Assembly (NCBI GenBank): GCA_028023455.1
Contig: JAQFVV010006199.1
Span: forward strand, 436,001-500,000
Length of the DNA: 64,000 nucleotides
Reading direction: 5' to 3'
From: Epiperipatus broadwayi
Taxonomy: Eukaryota; Onychophora; Udeonychophora; Euonychophora; Peripatidae
Shown here: one piece after another, positions 1 to 12,165 of the stretch
Layout: every line of letters starts with the position of its first letter
Numbering within the stretch: position 1 is the first letter of the stretch
Notes under the pieces: model-generated
Told to the model about the DNA's origin: nothing
Databases searched by the model: none
What the model saw: the letters and a program-made list of their open reading frames with translations, nothing else
Position numbers and translations under genes: made by a program

Positions 1-217
1 TATTTTCTTTTATTTCAGTCAATTATTTTTACAATATAAAAAACAAAATCATATCTTTAACCAAATTAATTTGACTTTTTTTTATTTTAAATTTTTTCTT
101 TAAGAGCCATGTACACATATTTATCTATATATAGCATTTGAATACACATATATGTGTATATGTTTATTCTTTCTGCTAGTAATGTTATTTATATAATTTG
201 TACTCTATGTTGGTAAT

Positions 218-402
218 TTAATGTATTTATTAATAAGATATTTATTTTTATATAGCGCTATGTTTATAAACTGTAATATTAATAATCAGCCATTAAGCTA
301 ATGCACATGCGCTTTGTGGATTTTTTTTGTTGTGAGAGTATTCATTTATAGTTTTAAAAATCCACAAGGCGCATGTGCATTAACTTAATGTATTTATTAA
401 TA
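218..402. repeat. Foldback (inverted repeat) flanked by 18-bp direct repeats
   Basis: Two 35-bp arms (291-325 and 356-390) are reverse complements with two mismatches; each contains the core GCACATGCG. A 30-bp spacer separates them, so the strand can form a long hairpin. The perfect 18-bp direct repeat ttaatgtatttattaata sits at 218-235 and 385-402; its right copy overlaps the outer end of the right arm. The layout could be a miniature foldback element with a target duplication. The 3' end of the neighbouring LINE lies just beyond 402, so the direct repeat might instead reflect that insertion. No coding capacity. Confidence 0.7.
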
Positions 403-403
403 T

Positions 404-3400
404 AAAATGGTCTAATGTGAGCTTACTTTATAATCATCATCACCAACCATTATCAATCCACTGCAGGATGAAGGTCTCTCCAAGTTTAATCCATCTTCTC
501 CGATCTTTAGCTTCTCTTTTCCACAACACCCCTGCACATTTTCTTATTTCATCCATCCATCTCACATGTGGTCTCTTTCTGGGTCTTTTACAATCTCTTG
601 GAATCCAGTTTAAAATTTCAATTGTCCATCTATTATCATTTCTTCTAGCAATATGTCCAGCCCAACTCCATTTCAATCTTTTAATTTTTTCAATAAGGTC
701 AGTAACACCTGTTTGTTGTCTTACCCATACATTGCGTTTTCGATCTCTTCTTGTTACTCCCAACATACATCTCTCCATACTCCTTTGAGTGGTCTGAAGT
801 CTCTGTATTGCTCTTTTATTAAGTGTCCAAGTCTCAGATCCATAAGTAAGAACTGGTAAAACACATTTGTTAAAAACCATTCTTTTCAAACACATAGGCA
901 TATTTCCTTTTAGTATCAAGTTATTTCTACCAAAAGCACTCCAACCAAGTTTAATTCTATGATTAATTTCCTCCATTATGTTTCCATCTGTATTAATAAT
1001 CTGACCTAGGTATTTGTAACTGTTAACTTCTTCTAATTCTTCATAATCAATCTTTATTTTCATATTTTGAGCAAATCGATTAAACATTACTTTAGTCTTT
1101 TTAACATTTATCTTTAGTCCTACTTTTCTACTTTCATCTGCTAACTCCTGCAACATTTCCTGCAGCTCTGAAGCATTATTTGCAAAAACAACTACATCAT
1201 CTGCAAAATCTAAATGACTTAAATACTCTCCATTTACTTTCATTCCTTTAGTTTCCCATTTTAATCCACAAAATACTTCTTGCAGCACTGCTGTAAAAAG
1301 TTTTGGAGATATGGAGTCACCTTGCCTTACACCTTTCTCAATGTTGATTTTTCCAGTATCATTATGTAATCTAATTGTTGCTGTTGCATTTTTATAAATA
1401 TTCTTTAAAATATGACAATATCCTGGATCTATACCTTGATGATCCAATGCTTTAATCACTGAAGAAATGTGTATAGAATCGAATGCCTTTTCATAATCTA
1501 CAAATCCAAAACATAATGACAACTCATATTCATTTGTCCTTTCTATGACTTCTCTCAATACCTGGATATGATCTATTGTACTAAAACCACTTTTAAATCC
1601 AGCTTGTTCTCTTGGTTGGTGGAAATCCAAAGTTCTCTGTAGACGAGTTGTAATTATCTTGGTAAAAATTTTATATAAAACTGATAAAAGGCTGATAGGT
1701 CTGTAATTTCTAATATCTTCTTTATCACCTTTTTTAAATATTAATATTATTACTGCATTCTTCCAATCTTCCGGTACATCTTTATCATTTAGACATTTGG
1801 TATATAACTTTGCTAAAATTGTTTCTATTTCTTCACCTCCTTCTTTTAATATATCAATTATAATTCCATCATTTCCTGGAGCCTTTCCTTTCTTCATACA
1901 TTTAATTGCATGTCTCACTTCTTCATTTAAAATTCTGGGCAATTCGGAAGATGTAATAGATATAGGAGATACTTGTTCTTTATTACTATATAATTCTTGA
2001 TAAAAATCTTCTACCAATTTCATGATGTCATCTCTCTTTTTAGTAATAATTCCATCTTTTTTTCTTATTGCAGATATAAATTTCCTACCAATACCAAAAT
2101 GTTGTTTAACATTCTTGAGACTTTTATTTTCTTCTACAGCTTTCCTTGCTATTTCACAGTTATACTTTCTTATATCATTTTCAACTCTTTTCCGTACCAT
2201 TTTACAAAATTCGAGATATTCAATTCTTTTTAATACATCATTTTTGTATATCTTCATATTCCTTCTTTTCTTCATAAATTCTCTAGTCTCAGTAGAAATT
2301 TTATTAGTCAATTGCTGCTTTTTTCTACCAGCTATCTTTGTTGCAGTTTTTAAAAGTGTATCAGTTATTTTCATATTAATTTCATTCAAATCTGAATCAT
2401 GTTCAAAATCTCCTAACACTTGAAACCTATTTGTAAGTTCTAATTTAAATTCATTAGAATGTTTCTGAAGATTAGGAATATCAACTGTAAATATTGTTTT
2501 TCTCAATAATTTTTGTCTCTCTAGTTTTACATTAACACGTAACTTACACCTTACTAATCGATGATCACTTCCTGTGTTAAATTTATTAAGAACATTACAA
2601 TCTTGAAATATGTATTTCCTGTTAGTCAAAATATAATCCAATTCTGCTGTACCTTCATTTGGATGCTTCCATGTCCATTTCCTTTTAACATTTTTCTCAA
2701 AAAATGAATTCATAATATAAAGTTTTTCTTTTTCTGCAAACTCCACAAGTCTATGTCCTCTCTCATTTCTATTACCATAACCAAAATTACCTACAGCAAT
2801 TTCATCTTTCATTTGTCTACCAATTCTAGCATTAAAGTCTCCCATAACAATTTTAAAATGTTGTTTACTCTGATCAAAAGCCTTTTGTACATCCATATAA
2901 AAATCTTCTACTACTTCATCACTATGAGAACTTGTTGGGGCATAAACCTGAATTATCTGCATTTGGTATCTGCTATTAAGTTGTATAACTAATCTTGCAA
3001 CTCTGTCCGATACACCATCAATCTCCACAATATTGTTCTTCCACTTTTTATTTATAATGAATCCTACTCCACTTGTATTTCCAATATGTGTGCCTTTATA
3101 ATAGAGTATATGTCCACTTTTTAAATCAATTGTTTCTTCACCTTTTCTTCTAACTTCACAAAGTCCAATAATGTCCCATTTAATATAAGACAATTCTTCT
3201 TCTAATTCTTGCAATCTTCCTTCACTTGAAAGTGATCTGCAGTTGTAAGTACCTAAATAAAAAGTCGTCATCAAATGGCAGCCTGGGTCCACAATCAGGG
3301 GATTCTTAGCACCCTCCGCCTTCGGCCACCAACCGCTGCCTTGGTTGGTGACTTTACAGCCTCCTGGGAATAAGGGCCATGCTTTATTTTTGTCTGTCAT

Positions 3401-3705
3401 AATTGTATATATGTATTGGAAAAATATTTATCATTTACACAAACATTCATTCTGCCTTATCAGGCACTGAGAAGAAAGACCATGGTGTTTCTTGATCTTA
3501 AACTCAGAGGTAAAAAGCCAATAAACTCACCATGCTGGCTAATGCGTGTTGGTGAGCAGCCCATCCATGTTCGTATACTATATGAATAATCACATAGTAA
3601 TAACAGCTGCAACGACAAGAACGTATGGAGTGGACATTAGGAATTTGCCCTGCTCAGTTCCTTTAAGGCCTCCAAGAGGAATCAAAGTGTCTCCTTTACC
3701 TTTTA
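404..3705 (-). mobile_element. Near-complete RTE-like non-LTR retrotransposon (LINE), copy 1
   Basis: A minus-strand LINE of about 3.3 kb with one long ORF, a leader of about 300 bp (3401-3705) and almost no 3' UTR. The leader aligns by eye with that of the decayed copy ending near 51690 (shared blocks such as ATAATAACAGCTGCAA against ATAATAATAGCTGCAA), which sets the 5' end near 3705. The ORF ends directly in a TGA-repeat tail, as in RTE-type elements, where short microsatellite-like 3' tails are usual. I did not find a clear target-site duplication. Moving the element would need its own endonuclease/RT, which looks undamaged. Confidence 0.85.
440..3400 (-). CDS. LINE endonuclease-reverse transcriptase polyprotein (986 aa, open)
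   Basis: Uninterrupted protein that would nick target DNA and reverse-transcribe its own RNA. Residues about 46-290 are an APE-type endonuclease: TYNCRS (51-56), catalytic-type glutamate in CEVRR (81-85), VYAPTS (152-157), GDFNAR (187-192), ELDYIL (253-258) and SDHRLV (278-283). Residues about 480-860 are the reverse transcriptase: APGNDG (507-512), YRPISLL (566-572), DYEKAFD (635-641), GVRQGDSISP (690-699) and catalytic FADD (732-735). The C-terminal part carries WAGHIARR (913-920) and a W/R-rich tail. The stop is the first of three in-frame TGA codons within the 3' tail (434-442 read on the minus strand). The first Met is chosen for length; Met44, just before the endonuclease, is a possible alternative. 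Length and motif order match RTE-like elements often annotated as craniofacial-development-protein-2-like. Clade assignment is from memory. Confidence 0.9.
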   Translation of the reverse strand: MTDKNKAWPLFPGGCKVTNQGSGWWPKAEGAKNPLIVDPGCHLMTTFYLGTYNCRSLSSEGRLQELEEELSYIKWDIIGLCEVRRKGEETIDLKSGHILYYKGTHIGNTSGVGFIINKKWKNNIVEIDGVSDRVARLVIQLNSRYQMQIIQVYAPTSSHSDEVVEDFYMDVQKAFDQSKQHFKIVMGDFNARIGRQMKDEIAVGNFGYGNRNERGHRLVEFAEKEKLYIMNSFFEKNVKRKWTWKHPNEGTAELDYILTNRKYIFQDCNVLNKFNTGSDHRLVRCKLRVNVKLERQKLLRKTIFTVDIPNLQKHSNEFKLELTNRFQVLGDFEHDSDLNEINMKITDTLLKTATKIAGRKKQQLTNKISTETREFMKKRRNMKIYKNDVLKRIEYLEFCKMVRKRVENDIRKYNCEIARKAVEENKSLKNVKQHFGIGRKFISAIRKKDGIITKKRDDIMKLVEDFYQELYSNKEQVSPISITSSELPRILNEEVRHAIKCMKKGKAPGNDGIIIDILKEGGEEIETILAKLYTKCLNDKDVPEDWKNAVIILIFKKGDKEDIRNYRPISLLSVLYKIFTKIITTRLQRTLDFHQPREQAGFKSGFSTIDHIQVLREVIERTNEYELSLCFGFVDYEKAFDSIHISSVIKALDHQGIDPGYCHILKNIYKNATATIRLHNDTGKINIEKGVRQGDSISPKLFTAVLQEVFCGLKWETKGMKVNGEYLSHLDFADDVVVFANNASELQEMLQELADESRKVGLKINVKKTKVMFNRFAQNMKIKIDYEELEEVNSYKYLGQIINTDGNIMEEINHRIKLGWSAFGRNNLILKGNMPMCLKRMVFNKCVLPVLTYGSETWTLNKRAIQRLQTTQRSMERCMLGVTRRDRKRNVWVRQQTGVTDLIEKIKRLKWSWAGHIARRNDNRWTIEILNWIPRDCKRPRKRPHVRWMDEIRKCAGVLWKREAKDRRRWIKLGETFILQWIDNGW

Positions 3706-3724
3706 TTATTTATATATATAAATG

Positions 3725-3850
3725 ACTTGCACGTTTTGGTGTAGTTGATAGAGCGTCCGATTTCGAATTCTGGCGCTTATCTTGTGTGGGAATTTTTTAG
3801 AAACTTCCCAGCAATAAAGCCATATACCTTTTGTATTTTTTTTTTTTTTA
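3725..3850 (+). mobile_element. tRNA-derived SINE-like copy, family with CCCAGCAATAAAG block
   Basis: The head resembles a tRNA with pol III boxes: GTAGTTGATAGAGC (A-box-like) and ATTTCGAATTC (B-box-like), though the spacing between them is too short, suggesting an internal deletion. It is followed by CTTCCCAGCAATAAAGCCAT (3804-3823) and a T-rich run. A second copy at 52422-52560 shares the block as TCCCAGGCAATAAAGTCAT. The copy lies directly outside the 5' end of the LINE. SINE status is inferred from the tRNA-like head plus a shared non-tRNA body. Confidence 0.5.
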
Positions 3851-4974
3851 AATATTATATATAATAAATAAAATTCTTTGTAAAAAAATTGCTGGTCCAT
3901 CTCTGAATTACATTCCAATAAGCTTCTAAAATTAACCTTAATACACTGTGATTTCTTATTTTTATTATTACATTAAAAAATGTGACAAAATTGTCTTAAT
4001 TTTATATAACAATCTAATAAAATTTAAATGATAACAAATTATTCATTGCATATTTTTTTTTGTTGAGCCTACAATATTTTAATCCCTACTTGATTAATTT
4101 AATGAAAACTAAAAGTATCGATCAATTAGATGATCTATCAATCCTATTCAAATCATTTAGTATACCACAGCATTTTATTTAACTGATAGATAGTATTAGA
4201 AGATAGAAAAAATTAGCCAATAATAAAATTTGAGAATTAAATGGAGAGATCTAAATCTGTTCAACAAAATTTGATTTTTCAAACAACTGTATATTTTTTA
4301 AGCAAAATATTTCAATAAAAAAGTAATATTGAGTAGGAGTTATAAAAATGAAATATAAATTGTTGCAAATACAGTACAATATTTTCTTTTCCATATGAAA
4401 AATGAAGTTAAAAATGTGGAAAAGGGACTCAGAATAAAGTGCCACATAGAATCACACACTATAAATATCAAAACACATTATTCTTTGATAGCAAGAAATA
4501 TTTTATATCACTAACTATACTTAGAACATTTTATTTTCAATTGAAATACAGATAAATTGCTTTATATAGACTAAAATAAGTAAGAAATATTATTGCTTTG
4601 ATAAAAATAACCCTCTCAAGATTTAGCTCATTTTGTTGTAACTCTTCATATTAACAGTGGTTGACATATTCTGTTTATTTTCAACTTTCCTTACATTTTA
4701 GGAAGTTAAAAATATTAGTTTACACATGCACTTGCATTTAATTATTAAAATTTATTCTAGATGTTCCAAATTTCCGCATCCACTCATTTGATTACTTCCT
4801 CTTTAGTCAAATATATTAAAGTTATTACTAATAATTTATTAAAGATTATTATACAATTTTAATCCAGATATAATCTTAATTAATGAGTAATATCTATTTT
4901 ATCTTTTTCAGATATCTTTATTCATATATTTAAAGTATGTGTTGTAAAATAGAAGTTTAAGTATATCTAACACA
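3851..4974. other. AT-rich sequence, no gene seen
   Basis: Short ORFs here are low-complexity with no recognisable domain. I see no RNA gene or repeat that I can tie to another part of the window. Confidence 0.6.
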
Positions 4975-5945
4975 TGTGTGAATATATATGTTAGAAGAGA
5001 CTTGAACTCAGACTTTCAAGCTCTATTTTATATAACTGATACACATGACCTTATACATGTGAAAAATATAAATGATCTCCAACATATATATTTCTTGCTA
5101 AACCAGCACTCAGCCGTTGATCCAGATCCACCCCCCACACATATATACACTCAGTGCTCTGTTTATATAAGATATCAACTCTTCAAACTTTAATGAATAA
5201 GCTTCAATATTCTCCACCCTCCAACTGTTCAGCCATCCATATCATTGAAGATCTAAGGATGGAATTCTCAAAGCCCTTATTGATGCCAATATTATTGTCA
5301 TACCCATGTTGACTTTAAGTCACTCTGGCCCCTCACATATAGGACCTTAATATGTCCACTTAAATACCTAGAAGAGGAATGGGCAGAATGCAGGCTGAAT
5401 ATGTAATATTTAAATATATGTATATTGCCTATACTAAACTTAAGGTAATTAGAAGAAATTGAATTCAGGCTTTCAAACTCTTTATAGCCATCGATTCTAT
5501 CTTATATAACTGATATACATGACCCCAAACACATAAAAAATATAAGTCAGAGTGACAAAGTCAACATAGATATGACAATTATATTGGTTCAATAAGAGCT
5601 TTGAGCATTCCATCCTCAGATCTTCAGTGATATGGATGGCTCAAGAGTTGGAGGGTGGCAAAGATTGAAGCTTGTTCATTAAAGTTTGAAGGCTTGCTAT
5701 CTTAATATAAACTGAGCACTTATTGTATATATGTGGGGGGATAGAGATCTGAACCAACTTTTGAGTGCTGGTTCAGCATTAAATACATATTTGAGATCAG
5801 TTTTCTTTTTCACATGCATGGGGTCTGTGTATCAGTTGCATAAGATAGAGTGGATAACTATAAAGAGCTTGATATTCTGAGTTCAAGTCTCTTTTAATTA
5901 CATTAAGTTTAGTCTAGACAATATAAATGTATATATATATATTGT
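4975..5945. repeat. Large inverted repeat of a dispersed unit with a tRNA T-arm-like end
   Basis: A unit of about 360 bp at 4981-5340 matches the reverse complement of 5545-5940, with many long shared blocks (for example ATATAACTGATACACATGAC, AACCAGCACTC, CACCCTCCAACT, GCCATCCATATCA). Between them, 5430-5544 is a partial third copy in the same direction as the left arm. In the sense of the right arm the unit ends in GAGTTCAAGTCTC, which fits the pol III box B/tRNA T-arm pattern. Further diverged copies lie at 39672-39790 (left-arm direction) and 62485-62765 (right-arm direction). Short ORFs inside are by-products of the repeat. Transposon class is unknown. Confidence 0.8.
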
Positions 5946-8900
5946 GCCCTTATCTATAGGTCATAATAAGGTAGAATGGTCAATTGCTAAAAAAATTTAA
6001 ATTTTAAAATACGTTTGTGTAGTATATTGATAATTGTATGATCGATTAGATCTTATAGTACAATTTAAGGCTGAAAATTACCTGGTATGTAAAAGTGTAA
6101 TGGATTATTTTAAAGAAACAGTTAAATAAAGCTTAATTATATCCTTGCTTATGATTGTAAAAGCTGGCCATATAAAATAATTCAGCTATAAATAGTTAAA
6201 AATATATTATTAATTCGAGTATGATATTTTAAAACTAATAAATTAAATAAATGCTATATGTAGTTTATAATCATATTTAATAGTCAAAATTAATAGAGTA
6301 TATTTTAAAATAAACTTTAGATTGAGAATTATATTTAGTTCTACAAGTTTAAATTATTTTCCAAATTTTTATAAAATATATCAGTTTGTAATTTAGACCG
6401 AGACGTAAATTAAAAAATCATCTGATAAAGTTAGTAATCATGGTTGTATATTATATACCTTCACACACACCTTGTTAGAATATAATAATAAAGTTTTGAT
6501 TATAAAACTAAATATAATTGCTATCATCTTAAAGTAAAAGTTGAATATTAAATGATATTTTAATAATTTTTTAAAGTTTAAATGATTTTGATAAAATTAT
6601 AATTGAGTTAAAAAATACTATTCTAAATAATATTTAAGACATGACGTCATAAATTCTTTATTTTAAAAGGTTTAATCTATTATAAAACTAAAATGTGTAA
6701 ATTTTTCTAAAAAAGTCATTAACCAATCAACGGAGGTATTTTAGCAGACAAAATATAAGAATTAGACGGAGTGGGAGAAAGTAATGGAAGTGAAGGAGGG
6801 AGTAACTTTTTTAGCTGGATAAGATCGTAAGCTAGAAAGTAATATAATTTTAAAATTTTATATTTATTTTAAAATTTTTTTAATATAATATTTTGAACTA
6901 CCTTTACATGAGGGCTAGTTTTAAAGTTTTCTTACCAGATATTTTATTCAAGTTAGCCAAAACCTTAAGTAAAAATGGAAATACTACAGAAAACAGTATA
7001 TAAAAGTATGATAAAGGAAAATATTTGTAAAGTGCTTTGATACAGCTTTATTTATGCAACAGAAACTTATTATTGTAACTCGAGGAATATAATTTGACCT
7101 ATATGGAAAACTTAAAAGATAAGTTATTTGGCCAGGAAAATTATGACAAATTTATAAGGCTACACTGAAGTTTTTTTATTCTTCTCTATGGGAAAATTAA
7201 GATGCATATATCATAAAGAAAAAATTATGTAAAAGTTATAATGAAGAAAGAATGTTTATCTTTTTAAAGGAAACATTACAAAGTATATCGTACCAGAATT
7301 TTAAAAGAAGGAAAAAAGTAATAGAATAATAATATGAAAGAGCTATTGTGTTTTTATGGAAAAAAAAACAGAAAACTTTCTCTAAGAAGAATTAAAAAAA
7401 AATATTATAAAGTGTTCATTGGAGAAATGTTTGATTTAGAAAATATAAATTTAAATTACTTAATGAAAATGGATCCATGGAGACAGAAAAGTTTACTGAA
7501 TATTTAAATCAAAGTACCTAGAAGATGCATCGTAAAAGTCGCACGGGGGAAAATATTAGCAGAAAATATTAGAAGAGAATATGTAGACGTTTTCTTTACG
7601 GCATTAATTGATATCATAATTAATAATTGTATTAAATATTATAAAAAAACCAAGGATTGTCATCTATGAATATTTATTAAACAGAGCAATAATTTGTTTT
7701 ACCTTAAAATTGAACAAGTAGGGAGAAGAACATTAAGTGACAAAAGAAAAAATAATAAACATTTTTTTTAGCTTTAATATGAACGGTTTTCAAGGAAATT
7801 TGATGAAGAAGTACAGTAAATATAGTTTGGAATATTTTTTACTAATTTATTTTAAAATACAAAATGTTATGTGAGATTAGGGAAACATAAAACATAAATT
7901 TATTAATATTAAAATTTAAATATAATAACTTGATAAAATTATAGAAATAGTGTTTAAAATAAAGTGTATGGATGTGAATCTTATATCTACAAGGATCAAA
8001 TGGATGGTGAAGCCTACAGAACGCGATCGAGGAAATAAAGATCGTTTGGTAATTTTGAATAGTTATTTATAATGCATAATGTATTTTTTTTAGATCATCT
8101 ATTGACTTAAGAATGAAGTGTGAAAGTCTTAATTATATGTACACACTTTATACAACATTTTTAACATATTATGAGATAGGAGTAATTCGGAATATGCATG
8201 CAATAATTTATTTAAAGTATATTAATAATATAATTTAACATAACAATTGTGTGATTCTTTTGAACTTTCATGTGATAAAGTATTCAGATATTTAAGTAGT
8301 TTGTATGACTAAATATATGGAGGAAAGTAGTAAGCAAACTGTCTTATAGAACAGTGGAATAGTTTTAAAATAAATGAATTCTATTATTGTTAGTAATGCA
8401 GATATGTATTTGTCGATGTACCGTATAGAAAAAAAAATCTTGAGAAATAAGATCGGATAGTGACTTGGAAGTACTAGTGGAGGGGAAACCAAGATGATGT
8501 TTTTTTTAAGAAATAGGAAAAATAAAGGATTTGGATCATATTTAGTTTTGTGTGATTTCAGTATAGTTAACTAGCCCTATGACTGAACACATATAGTTTG
8601 GACAGTTTTGCATACTAAAGCTGAAAAATAGCTTTAGACCTATAATGAGGTTGGTAGACAGGTAAAGGTCACTCCTCTATAGTGCTTTTAATCATGTGAT
8701 TATTGTCAAGGTATATGATGAGTAATATTCTAGTTGTATTTGACCTATACATCTATCGCTATCCTTATTTGTGAATCTGCATGGTCAAAAGATATTTTCA
8801 AAGAAATAATGAATAAAATAGAACTGAAGATATGTTATCGTTTATGTAAGAATAGTTTATTTGCTTGAATGTATAGAATTGTGTAACTTTAAAATTGAAA

Positions 8901-11250
8901 GTCCAAAATATCATAAAGAGAGAAAGAATCATATAATACATTGTAAAATTAATACAGAAATGAATATAATTTTAAAAAAACTAAACCAAGTATTTTAAAA
9001 GTGATAATAAATTTGAATGAATTTTTTTTAAATAATATTTAGAAAATAAGTATTGCATATTTATTGAGAAAATAGTTCAATAAGGTATAATAAAATATAT
9101 GTGATGGTTATTAATAGTTATAATTATATCATCCAAGTAAGGCTTGAATGAGAATATTAGGATTAATAAACATCGGATAATGAACAATAAAAACCTAATA
9201 CCGAATGTAGAACAATGTTTTGACTTTGTAAGATTCCATACAACCAATATAAAACTAAAATTTGTTATTTTGTAGAATTTTACTACGAATGTAAATTTTG
9301 TAAAAATATATTTTAATAATATTAGAGATGCAAAGTGTTAGTATAATCATATAGAAATGATTTGTAATAAGCTAACCATAATAATAAACAAGTAATAATA
9401 CTGTATTTTCTTATTTTAAAAAATAGATTTAACTAGGAAAAGTAAATATTATTTTGATTTCATTTTATAAACTAATAAATTAAGTTGAGATATGAAAGTA
9501 AGGGATATCCGATGTATATAGTGTAAAAATATTGTTAATTTATTTATGATGTTTAATAAACTTTGTTTTAAATTTGTTTTAAAGTTTTGTGTCCGAGTTG
9601 TTATTTCTCCACATAGATGCATGAAATCACGATACATTTATAATTAAAACAGACATATAAATTTTGCATAAAAAGGTAAACATAAAAGTGTTATAATAAT
9701 TTTGAGAATTTATTGGTATGTTAAAATTAAAAGATCATAATTTTATATTATTTATTGGTCATAAGTCGGTTGCCACAATATTACATTAAATTATATGCTA
9801 ATGTTGCCACACGTATTCTGTTGTCAGATTATTAAAATACTACCACGTACATATTTATTTATTTTATTTAGGAAGAAATAAGATTATATTATATTATTAT
9901 TGTTATTATTATTTTATTATTATTAGTTGCTGTGTAGTAGATTATGACATAAAATTCCCTTTTCATATTTTACTACCGTAATTTTAAATTAGTTAGAATA
10001 CAATTTCTGAACCTGAGATTTTATTTTATTTTACTTCATTTTATTTAATTGAGCTAGATTCTTGTTATAAAGAAGATTAAGATATGATTATTATTTTAAT
10101 CGTAGTGCATAGAGCTTAGAAAGTCATAAGAATACTATGAATTAGTTATTTGGTATAGTAAAAAAAAGAGGGGATAGTGTTCTTATGCCATTGAGGTAGT
10201 ATCGTGTGGATAATGTCTCAATGTAGTCTATCTCATTCCCCGTATTGTCACTCCATGTCTCATGAAAATAGTAAATATTTGTTAATTCATTTTAAAATTG
10301 AATCGAATTTGTATTTTAAAATTAGAGCTAGTAATCATTTTAATTAATGCTGAATATTTCATTTATTTATTTGTTAACTGAGCTAGTACCCTTAATATTC
10401 ATAATAAACAGTATATATTTTTGGGGGTGAGAATGCGCAGGGGGAGGTTAGAATATATATATATATATAAAGTAGATTTTGTGTCATGATGGTTAATACT
10501 TGGAATATCCATTAATCTGGATTTAAGTGTGAAAGGTGAATAAATTTAAAAAAAATTTTTACTTAATAAACAAGCTTTTTTTTATCCACATAGATGAAGA
10601 TAAACTAATCAAACATATAATAATGTTTAGTAAATAGGTATTATGCTAAATACAAAGGTACTAAATATTCTGGGAAGTTCAAATAGAATTTGTAGTTCTG
10701 ACCATAATAATATGGTTGTAATTATGAAACTTTCTTCTTCATTGTTGGCAGAGGTGTCACACTTCTATGAGTACAAGTGATTAAGAATTGATAAATTCCA
10801 TTGTTCAATCTGAAACTTCTGCAAGTATTTTTCTTTTGTGATTAGGTCCATATTAGTTATAATAAGTATTTTCATTGATTTCTTCATTGCTATATCAAAA
10901 CCAGGTTTAAATTCAGAAATCTTATTAAGTGATAAATTCTAATATCTGAAATAAATATGTTTATTAAATAATGCCAATAAAGACAGAAAAAAAGGCATTT
11001 TTTACAACTTTTTGTATATTATCAATAACGATACCATACTTATCTAACTTGTATTCTAATGTTGCTTTTATCACCATTATTAGTAACATTCATAAATCTG
11101 TTTCACACTACCGGACAATAGTGATAACTCTACCGGACAATAATGATAACTATATTTTGGTCTTTGAAAATTCTGAAATTAATGTTTTTTAATTTTAAAT
11201 TATATTGTTAAAATCAATTTTATATTCTAAAATTTTTATCTAAATGATAT
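5946..11250. other. AT-rich sequence without recognisable genes
   Basis: Long stretch of A/T homopolymers and short tandem bits with no ORF showing a domain. It includes a palindromic ATGACGTCAT (6641-6650), a CCAAT on the plus strand (6723-6727) and a 22-bp tandem pair around 11107-11150 built on TACCGGACAATA. None of these is backed by an adjacent gene. Confidence 0.55.
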
Positions 11251-11252
11251 TG

Positions 11253-11545
11253 TAACGGGACATTGGTTTCACCAGAAAGAGAGTGCGCATTTCACTACAA
11301 TTGGACTTTGGGTCTTAAGGTAGAATGCTGGAAATGAAACGATAAAATGCTAAGTCCATGATTACATCCATCTTTACTATGCCATCTCAGTAATCATTAG
11401 ACAAATTTAGATATAATTTAGACTAGTTCATCCTTCTCTCATCCCTCCTTCAGTCACCATTATGCTACAATATTCAAACTTATGGAGAATTTGCAATTGG
11501 CTTTCTTCAGGGACGATTTTGAACAAGTCATTTTCTAATATGCCT
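11253..11545 (+). repeat. Dispersed repeat, copy 1 (begins TGTAACGGGACA)
   Basis: This stretch aligns by eye with 12461-12770: TGTAACGGGACA against TGTAATGGACCA, then TTCAC..CCAGAA.GAGAG, CTCACTACA-type and GGGTCTT blocks, then TTCATCC and the GACTTTCTTCAG-type block (here TGGCTTTCTTCAGGGACGA). Both copies follow ..ATAT. It has no coding capacity that I recognise. The beginning resembles other (AT)n-TTGTR junctions in the window. Confidence 0.55.
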
Positions 11546-12165
11546 TTATATAAGCATTGATTCAAAAATTATATTTCTATAATGTTTATATTATTAACAT
11601 ATATATAAAACAATTGTTATGTAACTAATAATGATTAGTGCATTTATTTATAAATATATAATGTAATATAATAATGATTAAGCAGATATATCAAATTAAT
11701 AACTCAATATTATTTAATAAACAGTAAAAAAATATAATGTAAAAGATAAATAAAATATTATTGAAAAATAAGGATGAATTTCTATCATTTTGAAAGATTA
11801 ATAAATAATATCCCCATTCAATACCCTATGATAAAATTTCATACCATAATAAACTTTTCAAAAGAAAAGAATATAATTCAAATTAACAGATATATATATA
11901 TATATAATAAATTAATAATTTAAATAACTTATTAATATATTTACAGTCTTTGTTCATATGTTTCATAATTATTATTATGTAAGTATTATTTACAATTGTA
12001 TAACTTATTTTATATGTATTTATAATAAAATAAATACATTATAAGTTTACTATATTATATAGTAAACATAATAATCCTGTTTTAATAATAACCTTTTTTT
12101 TAATACTTCATCTAATTTTAATGAATTTTGTCAAATTTTTACTTTAAGTTTATAAAATTAAATTT

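Noticed and set aside
417-2992. Several plus-strand ORFs (up to 133 codons) over the LINE
   Set aside because: Antisense shadows of the 986-codon LINE ORF.
4978-5193. 71-codon ORF as a gene
   Set aside because: Part of the inverted-repeat unit; not open in the other copies.
6641-6727. CRE-like ATGACGTCAT and a CCAAT box within 90 bp
   Set aside because: No gene or transcript start nearby; single short motifs in 64 kb are expected.
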